Assembly: GCF_030813415.1 (NCBI RefSeq)
Contig: NZ_JAUSUF010000001.1
Location: 186,001-250,000, forward strand
Direction of reading: 5' to 3'
DNA from: Eubacterium multiforme
GTDB taxonomy: Bacteria > Bacillota > Clostridia > Clostridiales > Clostridiaceae
DNA: 64,000 nucleotides
In this document: positions 26,846 through 34,710 of the stretch, piece by piece
How the letters are laid out: each line of letters starts with the position of its first letter
Numbering within the stretch: position 1 is the first letter of the stretch
Position numbers and translations under genes: made by a program
The notes under the pieces: model-generated
What the model was told of the DNA's origin: nothing
Databases searched by the model: none
What the model saw: the letters and a program-made list of their open reading frames with translations, nothing else

Positions 26846-27277
26846 TTAGTGACTACCTGAATTAGTAGTTTTTAAAGATGAAAAGTTTCCACTATCATCT
26901 AATACTATATTTGTTTCATTAGTATTCATTATGTCCTTTAACTTAGCTAATGTAGTGCCTCCTCCAACTTTTGTATAATCAGCATTACTTAATAAATTAT
27001 TTCCACCTGTTGTAAGTGCAGTAACTGCATCTTTTGCTGTCATAGCATTAAATTGAGTTTCACTAGTTACTCCTGTTAATCTTCCATCATTATAGGCAGC
27101 TTCTGCAGCATTATATATTGTTGTTGCTTCAGTTTGAACTGCAACTCTCTTTGATTTATCCACATATTGTATTACTCTTGGAACTGCAATTGCAGCTAAT
27201 ATTGCAAGTATTGCTATTACTGCTATAAGTTCTATTAAAGTAAAACCTTTCTTTTTCTTCTTCATAAGTTTATTCAT
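26846..27277 (-). CDS. pilA: Major-type pilin, PilA copy 1
   Basis: A 143-residue prepilin with an 11-residue basic leader (MNKLMKKKKKG) and FTLIELIAVIAILAILAAIA. The helix continues with VPRVIQYVDKSKRVAVQTE. The globular domain is Thr/Asn/Gly-rich with no cysteine and ends SLKTTNSGSH. AAGGAGG lies eight bases before the ATG. As the copy nearest pilC and upstream of a hairpin, it is a candidate for the major pilus subunit. Confidence 0.92.
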   Translation of the reverse strand: MNKLMKKKKKGFTLIELIAVIAILAILAAIAVPRVIQYVDKSKRVAVQTEATTIYNAAEAAYNDGRLTGVTSETQFNAMTAKDAVTALTTGGNNLLSNADYTKVGGGTTLAKLKDIMNTNETNIVLDDSGNFSSLKTTNSGSH

Positions 27278-27321
27278 ATTATTTTCCTCCTTGAGTTTTT
27301 ATTTATATATAAGCTTTTGGC

Positions 27322-28527
27322 CTATTTAACAGCGTCATACATTGAAAATATTGGTAAAACTAAAGATATTACAACAAATCCAACTAAAAATGCTAATAAT
27401 ATAATCATTATTGGCTCAACTAAATTAGCTAACTTTTCCAATGCAAAATTAGCTTCAGAATCATAAAAATCTGATGCTTTTTTTAAAATTTCTTCTACAG
27501 TTCCTGATTCCTCTCCAACCTTTATTGATTGTATAAGCATTTTTGGAAAAGTACTTTCCATTTCTAACCCTTCCGAAATACTTGAACCATTATTTATAAA
27601 TTCTTTACTTTGTAAAAGTCTATCTTTTATAAATTCATTTCCTATAACATCTGCTGATATTTCAATGCATCTTATAACACTTACTCCTCCTCCAAATAAA
27701 ATTGAAAAAGTTCTTGCAAATCTAGCAGTAAATATTTGCATTGAAATTGTTCTAATAAATTTAGTGTTTACTATAAATTTATCTTTAAAATAAATATATT
27801 TTTTATTTTTATTTAAAACAAATATTTTTAATATACTAATTATTATTAAAAATATTATTATGTAAGCCCATTTACTTTTTATAAAGTTACTTATCCAAAT
27901 TACAATTTGAGTTGGAATTGGTAACACTTGATTTGCTGATAATAAATTTTGAACAAATATTGGCACTACAAAAGCAACCAATATACTTACAACAATTAAT
28001 GAAAATCCCAATAAAAATTTAGGATAAATCAAAGCATTTTTTATCTTTTTTTCTTGCTTATATTGATTGTCATAATAATCAGCTAAACTTCCCATTATTT
28101 CATCTAATCTTCCAGTTTCTTCTCCTACTTGAAGCATGTATATAAAAAGGTTTGGAAGATCATCATATTTTTTAAATGCATCTGATATCATTTTTCCCTT
28201 TTCTATGTCATCAAAAACATTGTATAAAATACTTTTAAGTTTTTTATTTTCAACCTGCTCTTTTACAATTTCTAAGCTTTTAATAATACTAATTCCTGAA
28301 CTTAATGAAAAGTACATTTCTCTACAAAATATTGATATATCCTTTTTAGGTATTTTTCTAAACATTCCTAAATCTAAATTAAGGGATGTTCCAAATTCCT
28401 CATAATTTATTAAAAAAAATCCCTTTTCTCGTAATAACTTTCTAAGTTCATTACAATCATCTATATCTATTTTTCCTTTAAGCACTTTTCCATTAAGATT
28501 TTTTGCTTCATACTTATATAAAGGCAT
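27322..28527 (-). CDS. pilC: Type IV pilus platform protein PilC
   Basis: A 401-residue inner-membrane platform protein of the GspF/PilC family, which receives force from the pilus ATPase. It has two repeated GspF domains, each about 120 residues (about 65-190 and 265-390), with FCREMYFSLSSGISIIKSLE in the first and FARTFSILFGGGVSVIRCIE in the second, and membrane helices at about 168-190, 215-235 and 373-395. It has typical length. It lies between pilB and pilA. Confidence 0.92.
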   Translation of the reverse strand: MPLYKYEAKNLNGKVLKGKIDIDDCNELRKLLREKGFFLINYEEFGTSLNLDLGMFRKIPKKDISIFCREMYFSLSSGISIIKSLEIVKEQVENKKLKSILYNVFDDIEKGKMISDAFKKYDDLPNLFIYMLQVGEETGRLDEIMGSLADYYDNQYKQEKKIKNALIYPKFLLGFSLIVVSILVAFVVPIFVQNLLSANQVLPIPTQIVIWISNFIKSKWAYIIIFLIIISILKIFVLNKNKKYIYFKDKFIVNTKFIRTISMQIFTARFARTFSILFGGGVSVIRCIEISADVIGNEFIKDRLLQSKEFINNGSSISEGLEMESTFPKMLIQSIKVGEESGTVEEILKKASDFYDSEANFALEKLANLVEPIMIILLAFLVGFVVISLVLPIFSMYDAVK

Positions 28528-28544
28528 ATTTTTCTATATCTCCT

Positions 28545-30221
28545 TTATTCACTTATTAAGGTTATTCTCATAAGTTCATTAATACTACTTACTCCACCTT
28601 TTACAACTTCACTTCCACCTTCAAATAATGTTTTCATACCATTTTTAATTGCTTCATTCTTTATTTTATCAAAGGACTCCCTATTTAAAATAAGCTCTCT
28701 AATATTATGATTTATTTCCATAATTTCAAATATTCCAGTTCTTCCTTTATAGCCTGTCCCAGAACACTTAGGACAACCAACAGGTTTATATAAAGTAAGT
28801 TCTTTATTAGTGTCTACTCCTAATAATTTTTTTTCATATTCAGTTGCAGAGTATGCTTCTTTACAATTATTACAAAGTTTTCTAATTAATCTTTGTGCTA
28901 CTATCCCAACAATTGATGTAGAAATTAAATAAGGTGGAATTTCCATATCCATTAATCTTATTATGGCTGAAGGTGCATCATTTGTATGTAATGTGCTTAA
29001 AACATTATGTCCTGTTATAGCAGCTCTTATTGCCATAGATGCTGTTTCTTCATCTCTTATTTCACCTATCATTATTACATCCGGATCTTGTCTTAGCATA
29101 GATTTAAGTCCTGATTTAAATGTTAATCCAGCCTTTGTATTAACATTTACCTGTACTATTCCTTCCATACTGTATTCAACTGGATCCTCTAATGTTATTA
29201 CATTATTCTCCTCTGTTTTTAAATCTTTAAGTACTGAATAAAGTGTTGAAGTTTTACCACTTCCAGTTGGTCCTGTAACAAGAAGCATTCCATAGGGCTT
29301 ATCTATTATTTTATTTAAAAGCTCTATATCTTTTTTTGTAAAACCTAAATTTTCCTTTGTAAATTCAAAGGAAGATTTATCTAATATTCTTATAACTAAA
29401 TTTTCTCCATTTATAGAAGGCAAAATAGATACTCTTAAATCAATTTCTCTATTATCTATATTAACTAAAATTTTACCATCTTGAGGAGCTCTTCTCTCTG
29501 AAATATCCATACCACTTAACAATTTTATTCTAGTTACCATTGAATTTAATGGTTCCTTTGGTGCTTCAAATTGTTTTCTAAGTTTTCCATCTATTCTATA
29601 TCTTATTATTACTTTATCCTTTTGTGGTTCAATATGTATATCACTTGCTTTATTTCTAATAGCATTTTCTATAATCCTATCTATAAGCTTTACTGCTGGA
29701 GATTCATTTTTATCATTACTTATTAAATCTTCTTCCTTTTCCTCTAACTCTTCCCTTTCATTAAGCTTAGCCTCTGTCTTTTCCATATAATTTTTAGAAT
29801 AATATTTTGCAATTGCTTCATTAATTTCTTTTTCCATAGCAATTCCAACTTCTATTTTATATCCAGAAGATAATGTAACATCTTCCTCTGCAAATATATT
29901 TAAAGGGTCAGACATTGCAACAACAAGATGCCCTTCTCTAAATTTTACTGGTATTAAATTATATTTTTTTGCTAGAGCCTCTGATATTGTTGAAACTGCC
30001 TTCATATCAACATCAATTAACTCTAAATCTATTCTAGGAATTCCAAGTTGAAGTTCTAATAAGTTTAATAAACTCTCCTCTGTTATAAGTCCTTGTTCTA
30101 CAAAAATTCTTCCAAGTCTTTTCCCTGTAGATTTTTGAATCTTTATTGCATCCTTTACTTGATCTTCTGTTATATATCCAAGCTCAACTAAAAGATCTCC
30201 TAATCTTTTTTTAGTATTCAT
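28545..30221 (-). CDS. pilB: Type IV pilus extension ATPase PilB
   Basis: A 558-residue hexameric ATPase that powers pilus extension. The N-terminal part (1-150) is a MshEN/GspE N-domain, which in many relatives binds cyclic di-GMP. The ATPase core has Walker A GPTGSGKTST (317-326), the Asp box EDPVEY (345-350), Walker B DVIMIGEIRD (381-390) and the His box STLHTNDA (409-416). A zinc site is formed by Cys450, 453, 483 and 486 (CNNC and CPKC). AAGGTGA lies before the ATG. It is the first gene of the operon. Confidence 0.95.
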   Translation of the reverse strand: MNTKKRLGDLLVELGYITEDQVKDAIKIQKSTGKRLGRIFVEQGLITEESLLNLLELQLGIPRIDLELIDVDMKAVSTISEALAKKYNLIPVKFREGHLVVAMSDPLNIFAEEDVTLSSGYKIEVGIAMEKEINEAIAKYYSKNYMEKTEAKLNEREELEEKEEDLISNDKNESPAVKLIDRIIENAIRNKASDIHIEPQKDKVIIRYRIDGKLRKQFEAPKEPLNSMVTRIKLLSGMDISERRAPQDGKILVNIDNREIDLRVSILPSINGENLVIRILDKSSFEFTKENLGFTKKDIELLNKIIDKPYGMLLVTGPTGSGKTSTLYSVLKDLKTEENNVITLEDPVEYSMEGIVQVNVNTKAGLTFKSGLKSMLRQDPDVIMIGEIRDEETASMAIRAAITGHNVLSTLHTNDAPSAIIRLMDMEIPPYLISTSIVGIVAQRLIRKLCNNCKEAYSATEYEKKLLGVDTNKELTLYKPVGCPKCSGTGYKGRTGIFEIMEINHNIRELILNRESFDKIKNEAIKNGMKTLFEGGSEVVKGGVSSINELMRITLISE

Positions 30222-30348
30222 ATAATCACCTTAACTTTATAATAATTATACAATATTTTCATATGTACTTCTAATACAACTCCATTTATTTTCCATATTT
30301 TATTATTTAATTTACAATTTAAATTAAATATTTAAATAATTATAAGAA

Positions 30349-30382
30349 AAAAATGTAGAAAATAAACTTTCCTACATTTTTG
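30349..30382 (-). terminator. Terminator of map
   Basis: Stem AAAATGTAG with CTACATTTTT and a 13-base loop, followed on the minus strand by TTTTTTCTTAT. Confidence 0.75.
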
Positions 30383-30389
30383 CATACAT

Positions 30390-31259
30390 CTAATGAGCTA
30401 TTATTTCTATACCATCTTCTGTTACTAAAATTGTATGTTCCCATTGAGATGAAAGAGAACCATCTTCTGTTATTGCTGTCCAATCATTATCTTCATCAAC
30501 AAAAACTTCATATTCACCTTGATTTATCATAGGCTCTATTGTAAATATCATACCAGGTGCAAGGACCATTCCTTCTCCTCTAGTTCCTACATGGGCAACA
30601 AAAGGATCTTCGTGGAACTTAATTCCAACTCCATGTCCTCCAAAATCTCTTACAACAGAATATCCATTTTCTTCAGCATATTCTTGAATTGCAGCTCCAA
30701 CATCACCTAAGAATCCCCAAGGTTTAACTGCTTCAATTCCTCTTCTAAGACATTCTCTTGAAACTTCAACTAATCTTTTAGCTTCTTCTGAAACATTACC
30801 AATCATATACATTCTTGAAGCATCTGAATAATATCCATCTTTTATTGTTGAAACATCTACGTTTATTATATCTCCTTCTTTTAAAATAATATTTTCATCT
30901 GGTATACCATGACAAACTTCTTCATTTATTGAAGTACAAACGCTCTTAGGAAAACCTCCATAATTTAAAGGGGCAGGTATAGCACCATTTTTAATTGTAT
31001 AATCATATACTATCTTATTAATTTCTTCAGTACTCATTCCTTCCTTTATTTTTTCTCCAACTAAATCAAGAATTTCATTATTTATTTTAGCACTTCTTCT
31101 TATTCCTTCTATTTGTTCTTCATTTTTTATAATTTCTCTTGAAGGCATAAGAAACCCTTGTCTTTTTAATGCTTCGTATTTTTCATCAAAATCAGCATGG
31201 CACTTTTTATACTTTTTTCCACTACCGCACCAACAGCTGTCATTTCTATTTATTTTCAT
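30390..31259 (-). CDS. map: Methionine aminopeptidase with N-terminal SEC-C zinc motif
   Basis: A 289-residue type I enzyme that removes the initiator Met from new proteins. Residues 1-25 form a SEC-C motif (NDSCWCGSGKKYKKCH), probably for ribosome or protein contact. The catalytic part has metal ligands at DVSTIKDGYYSDASRMY (the two Asp), GHGVGIKFHEDP (His), and the Glu in IFTIEPM and WEHT. Length is about 40 residues above the short E. coli form because of the SEC-C part. It is monocistronic and next to, but not part of, the pilus operon. Confidence 0.94.
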   Translation of the reverse strand: MKINRNDSCWCGSGKKYKKCHADFDEKYEALKRQGFLMPSREIIKNEEQIEGIRRSAKINNEILDLVGEKIKEGMSTEEINKIVYDYTIKNGAIPAPLNYGGFPKSVCTSINEEVCHGIPDENIILKEGDIINVDVSTIKDGYYSDASRMYMIGNVSEEAKRLVEVSRECLRRGIEAVKPWGFLGDVGAAIQEYAEENGYSVVRDFGGHGVGIKFHEDPFVAHVGTRGEGMVLAPGMIFTIEPMINQGEYEVFVDEDNDWTAITEDGSLSSQWEHTILVTEDGIEIIAH

Positions 31260-31567
31260 ATTTTTTACCTCTTTCCTTCATTTCAAAATAATATCTTAAT
31301 TTATATTATATCCATTACCTAAACTTTTTTCAAAAATAATAATATTTAATTAAAAATCCAATAAATTTCCTTAACCTTACAATCACTATAATTATGAAAA
31401 AATAATATTATATTTTTTATTAAAAATACTTTACCTAAAATATAATTATAAATAAAAAAGCAAAATAATAAACCCTTAAGAAATAATATAATTAAAATTG
31501 TATTATTCTTATTAATTTACTATTTTGCTTATTTTATTAAATATATTAATTTTATAGTAGCCCTTTC
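31260..31567. other. Gene-free stretch with a long hairpin
   Basis: This 308-base region holds no credible reading frame. Its only structure is the long hairpin at 31456-31535; the rest is AT-rich. Confidence 0.5.
31456..31535. terminator. Long AT-rich hairpin, probable terminator
   Basis: Two imperfect arms of about 35 bases starting AAGCAAAATAATAAA and ending with the near complement, flanked by A and T tracts. It sits right after the small gene ending at 31568 and could also act in the opposite direction. Confidence 0.6.
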
Positions 31568-31714
31568 TTATTCAAATTCCTTATTATATTTTTGATTGAA
31601 TACAAGTTCCTTGTCTAATCCTAGATCATTACAAGCATCTTCAAAGCTACATCCATTCTCATCCATGTATTTTGCTACATAACTATCTATATTTGGTATA
31701 GAATTAATATCCAT
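31568..31714 (-). CDS. Small protein of unknown function, 48 aa
   Basis: A 48-residue frame beginning MDINSIPNIDSYVAKYMDEN, with two cysteines in GCSFEDACNDLG. It is acidic and soluble with no signal or helix anchor. A good ribosome site (GGAGGAATAT) lies just ahead of the ATG, which supports it as a true gene. It ends directly before a long hairpin. No family is recognised. Confidence 0.6.
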   Translation of the reverse strand: MDINSIPNIDSYVAKYMDENGCSFEDACNDLGLDKELVFNQKYNKEFE

Positions 31715-31930
31715 AATTTTATATTCCTCCTTTTATTTAATACTGACCATTATTATTTCCTTATAATAAATTTATATTCTTCTTATGTCATTTTTATTCC
31801 AATAAATTTACTTAATATAAATTATATTTAAATAACCTTTTTTTATTAAAAAATGAATTATTAATATAATATAAAAACTGCAGTTACTCACCATACTATA
31901 AATGAATAAAATTTTTAAAGGAGTGATATT

Positions 31931-32086
31931 ATGAAAAGCAAACATAAAAGGGTTTATTCTAAAGAAAACTATAATGCTAATGGTTTTAAGCATAAGCAGC
32001 ATTGGTCAAAGAATACATTTACTACAACAACAAAGGAACCTGGAATAAATGAAAGCGGAATTGAAGCTAAAAGAGAAGGATTTTAA
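31931..32086 (+). CDS. Small basic protein of unknown function, 51 aa
   Basis: A 51-residue basic, hydrophilic frame rich in Lys, His, Asn and Thr (MKSKHKRVYSKENYNANGF at the start, TTTTKEPG later). AAAGGAG lies eight bases before the ATG, and a hairpin at 32094-32123 follows the stop, giving a complete transcription unit. It is divergent from the 48-residue gene. It resembles small clostridial hydrophilic proteins that may be spore-related, but no family is recognised. Confidence 0.6.
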   Translation: MKSKHKRVYSKENYNANGFKHKQHWSKNTFTTTTKEPGINESGIEAKREGF

Positions 32087-32093
32087 AATAAAA

Positions 32094-32123
32094 AAAGCCA
32101 TAGATTATAGAATCTAAAGCTTT
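32094..32123 (+). terminator. Terminator of the 51-residue gene
   Basis: Nested stem AAAGC and TAGATT with their complements AATCTA and GCTTT around an ATAG loop, eight bases after the stop. Confidence 0.6.
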
Positions 32124-32146
32124 ATTGTGAATTATTGTAAAATAAA

Positions 32147-32183
32147 TGGAGCTTAGTCACCGGCGAAAGTCCACTAAGCTCCA
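32147..32183 (-). terminator. GC-rich hairpin, probable terminator of the radical SAM gene
   Basis: A perfect 11-bp stem TGGAGCTTAGT with its complement around a 15-base loop (CACCGGCGAAAGTCC on the plus strand), unusually GC-rich for this window. On the minus strand it is followed by TTTATTTT about 60 bases after the radical SAM stop. Confidence 0.5.
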
Positions 32184-32244
32184 AAATTAGCACTTTACGT
32201 ACCAACTGCTCATTAAATATATCATCTTTTAATAATATTTGCAA

Positions 32245-33120
32245 CTATTTCTTATATCTTTTTGCATAACCACATTTTTTACATAAATCTTCCACTGCAC
32301 ATCTTTTTGAAAATCCATCATATAAGTTTTTTGCTCTCTCTGATTCTAGAATATCCTTTAAGTCTTCCTTAAATATATTTCCAAGCGGAATATTTCCTTC
32401 ACTATCTAAACAACAAGGCACTACAGTTCCATCAACTAACACACCCATTTGATCTCTTAACCCATAACAAAATACCTCATCATCAATATCAAATTTATTA
32501 ATATCTGGCCACTCAAATTTTTCTGCCATATTTAAATACATTCTATCTTTTAATTTTATGCCTCTACTTTTTGAAATGGCTTCTTTTAAATTTATTGAAA
32601 GGTTTAATTTCTTTTCTATGGAACTAATAATATATTCATTATATTTATTACTTCCCTTTATTTCCTCACTATCCATATTCCAAAGTCTTATAGATGTGAT
32701 TATATTAGTATTTTCATTTGCTTCTAACATAAATTTTGTAACATTATCTAAATATTCTTCTAAAGATATATTATTATCATTTGCCTCAAAGCTATGAAGG
32801 GATATATTTACTTGTCTTAATGACTTAGCTTTTAATAAAATATCCTTGACATTATTTATTAAAGTTCCATTTGTAGTTATATTTACTTTTAATCCATATC
32901 TATTGCTTATATCTAAAAAACTTTCTAAATTTTTATTTAAAAATGGTTCCCCCATTAAATGAAAATAGACATAATCAGTATAAGGTTTTATACTTTCTAT
33001 TACTTTTTCAAAAGACTCCCTATTCATAAATTGTAATTTTCTTTTTGTTTTTGGACAAAAATTACAACTTAAATTACATATGTTAGTTGTCTCAATATAT
33101 ACCTTTTTAAATCTTTTCAT
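32245..33120 (-). CDS. Radical SAM protein with SPASM-like C-terminus
   Basis: A 291-residue iron-sulfur enzyme. The radical SAM cluster motif CNLSCNFCPK (C-x-x-x-C-x-x-C) is near residue 15, followed by LMGEPFLN and TTNGTLI strands of the barrel. The C-terminus has extra cysteines (CYGLRDQ, VVPCC, CAVEDLCKKCGY) like a SPASM/twitch domain holding further clusters, as in peptide- or protein-modifying maturases. The ATG at 33120 has GGAG seven bases upstream; one two codons earlier overlaps it. The substrate is unknown. It is a single gene. Confidence 0.82.
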   Translation of the reverse strand: MKRFKKVYIETTNICNLSCNFCPKTKRKLQFMNRESFEKVIESIKPYTDYVYFHLMGEPFLNKNLESFLDISNRYGLKVNITTNGTLINNVKDILLKAKSLRQVNISLHSFEANDNNISLEEYLDNVTKFMLEANENTNIITSIRLWNMDSEEIKGSNKYNEYIISSIEKKLNLSINLKEAISKSRGIKLKDRMYLNMAEKFEWPDINKFDIDDEVFCYGLRDQMGVLVDGTVVPCCLDSEGNIPLGNIFKEDLKDILESERAKNLYDGFSKRCAVEDLCKKCGYAKRYKK

Positions 33121-33220
33121 TTTCATTCTCCTATAATTTTTATTAATTCTTTTATTATAACCTATTTTATAACTTTATTAGTTAATAATTTAAATAAAAT
33201 CATATATTAATAAAATAATT

Positions 33221-33262
33221 AAACTAAGCTAGTAATATCAAAAATTACTAGCTTAGTTTTTT
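33221..33262 (-). terminator. Terminator of the 130-residue gene
   Basis: A perfect 16-bp stem AAACTAAGCTAGTAAT and complement with a 7-base loop. T tracts occur on both flanks, so it may work in both directions. Confidence 0.85.
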
Positions 33263-33270
33263 CACTCTTT

Positions 33271-33663
33271 TCAAATATAACATACCTTTTCCTTAAACTT
33301 AGTATACCATCTTTTTACAGAGGCTCTTTCTCCAATATTTATTCTTTTATAAACTATATTAAGGGGTAATACTTTATTATCATAAACTTCTAAAAATATT
33401 GTTTTTCCATTGTTTTCTTCCCATACGCCTCCAATATTTTTACTTATTACTTCTCCAAGGTATCCTCCAAATGCCATTGATAAATCTATTACTTTATCAT
33501 TATCAATAGTATCCATTTCAATTTCTTTATGAAATACCTCTAATATATCATCAAGGAAATTTAAACTTTCCTCTGAAAAATCTAATTTTATTCCCAAATT
33601 ATTTTTTGAGAAAATTACGGCTCTAAGGGAAGCTTCTTTAAAAATTCTTTCTAATCTTTCCAT
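33271..33663 (-). CDS. Conserved-looking hypothetical protein, 130 aa
   Basis: A soluble mixed alpha/beta protein with an N-terminal helix, SMAFGGYLGEVISKNIGGVW near the centre and LPLNIVYKRINIGERASVKRW toward the end. The 'GGYLGEV' pattern with a following Gly-Gly-Trp recalls the small DUF3806-like proteins, but this is not certain. No catalytic residues stand out. It has its own terminators on both sides and no informative neighbour. Confidence 0.6.
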   Translation of the reverse strand: MERLERIFKEASLRAVIFSKNNLGIKLDFSEESLNFLDDILEVFHKEIEMDTIDNDKVIDLSMAFGGYLGEVISKNIGGVWEENNGKTIFLEVYDNKVLPLNIVYKRINIGERASVKRWYTKFKEKVCYI

Positions 33664-33698
33664 ATTTTAAAATACACCTACTTCCTTATAAGCATTTA

Positions 33699-33731
33699 AA
33701 GGGCTATCTTAAAAAATTTTAAGATATCCCT
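33699..33731 (-). terminator. Terminator of the tocopherol-cyclase-like gene
   Basis: The imperfect stem AGGGATATCTTAAAA with TTTTAAGATAGCCCT lies about 90 bases after the stop. Its T tract on the minus strand is short. Confidence 0.5.
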
Positions 33732-33816
33732 ACTTAATATTAGTGTATTCAAAATAATAGGTTTAAGTGAATTTCATCTCCTAAATATCTATTTATTGTA
33801 TTATAATTATACATTA

Positions 33817-34710
33817 TTAGACATATTCAAAACTACAATTATTACTATAAAGATTAAAAACTAATTTCTTATTTATATAAAACTTAAAAGTTGCCCTACA
33901 GGCTGAATTTTCATGTATTATTTTTTCCATATTCCCCTTTAAAGGTGCTAAAAGTTTTTGTGGTTTTTGGCTCATTACTTTAATTTCTAATTTATATTTT
34001 CCTCTTTTTAATACTAATGAATCATTACTATATTTTAAAACTCTAACTCCATTATATGTAGCTAATCTATATTCCTTATCTTTATAATAAACAATACATA
34101 TACAACCTCTAAAATTTCCTCCCATAAAAGGTATATTTGCAACGGATGCCATTATTGAACATTTATAATCTTCTGTGGTATTTTCAAATAAGTTACATTG
34201 AGCCCATAAATATTCCTTTGGAAAGGAAGTTCCAAAATCTTTTTCAATATATCCTATTCCATTATTTAAATTTATTTCTTCATTATTAATAATAAATTTT
34301 CCCTTTAATTTATGATACATACTTAAAACTCCATGGTTACATTCCATAAATGGTACATATTTAAAAGGTCCCATAATATCATATTTTATCGGTGTTAATT
34401 CTCCATATTTTACCTCTCCCTTTATTATTAAATTTTCATCCTTTATATCTATATAAATACCATCTTTTGAAAAAATATTATTTCCTATTTTTATTTTAAA
34501 TTCATTTTTACTTACCTTAAAATCTAAAAATGAATATTTAATATTATAAGATAGCTTACTTGTTATAACTTGAATAAAAGCATATTTGTAACCCCTACTA
34601 TCTATATTTATTCCTGGAATAAAGGCTATTGTATTATCTTTTCTTTGATGCTTAAAATACCATCCTTCAAAAAATTTCTTTTTTTTATGATTCCCATGAA
34701 AATTAATCAT
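33817..34710 (-). CDS. Tocopherol-cyclase-like protein (PF14249-type)
   Basis: A 297-residue soluble beta-rich protein. The N-terminal KFFEGWYFKHQ and FIPGINIDSRGYKYAFIQV, central MECNHGVLSMYH and later GYIEKDFGTSFPKEYLWAQ (shown in parts) are signature segments of the tocopherol cyclase-like family, known in plants and cyanobacteria for ring closure of prenyl quinols and of unknown role in Firmicutes. No membrane segment is seen. It overlaps the upstream FAD/Rieske gene by eight bases, so the two are translationally coupled and probably act together. The substrate is unknown; tocopherol itself is not expected in this organism. Confidence 0.75.
   Translation of the reverse strand: MINFHGNHKKKKFFEGWYFKHQRKDNTIAFIPGINIDSRGYKYAFIQVITSKLSYNIKYSFLDFKVSKNEFKIKIGNNIFSKDGIYIDIKDENLIIKGEVKYGELTPIKYDIMGPFKYVPFMECNHGVLSMYHKLKGKFIINNEEINLNNGIGYIEKDFGTSFPKEYLWAQCNLFENTTEDYKCSIMASVANIPFMGGNFRGCICIVYYKDKEYRLATYNGVRVLKYSNDSLVLKRGKYKLEIKVMSQKPQKLLAPLKGNMEKIIHENSACRATFKFYINKKLVFNLYSNNCSFEYV

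Noticed and set aside
31808..32002. A 64-residue minus-strand open frame
   Set aside because: It lies antisense over the better-supported 51-residue plus gene, has no clear ribosome site, and reads as a hydrophobic by-product of reversed AT-rich sequence.
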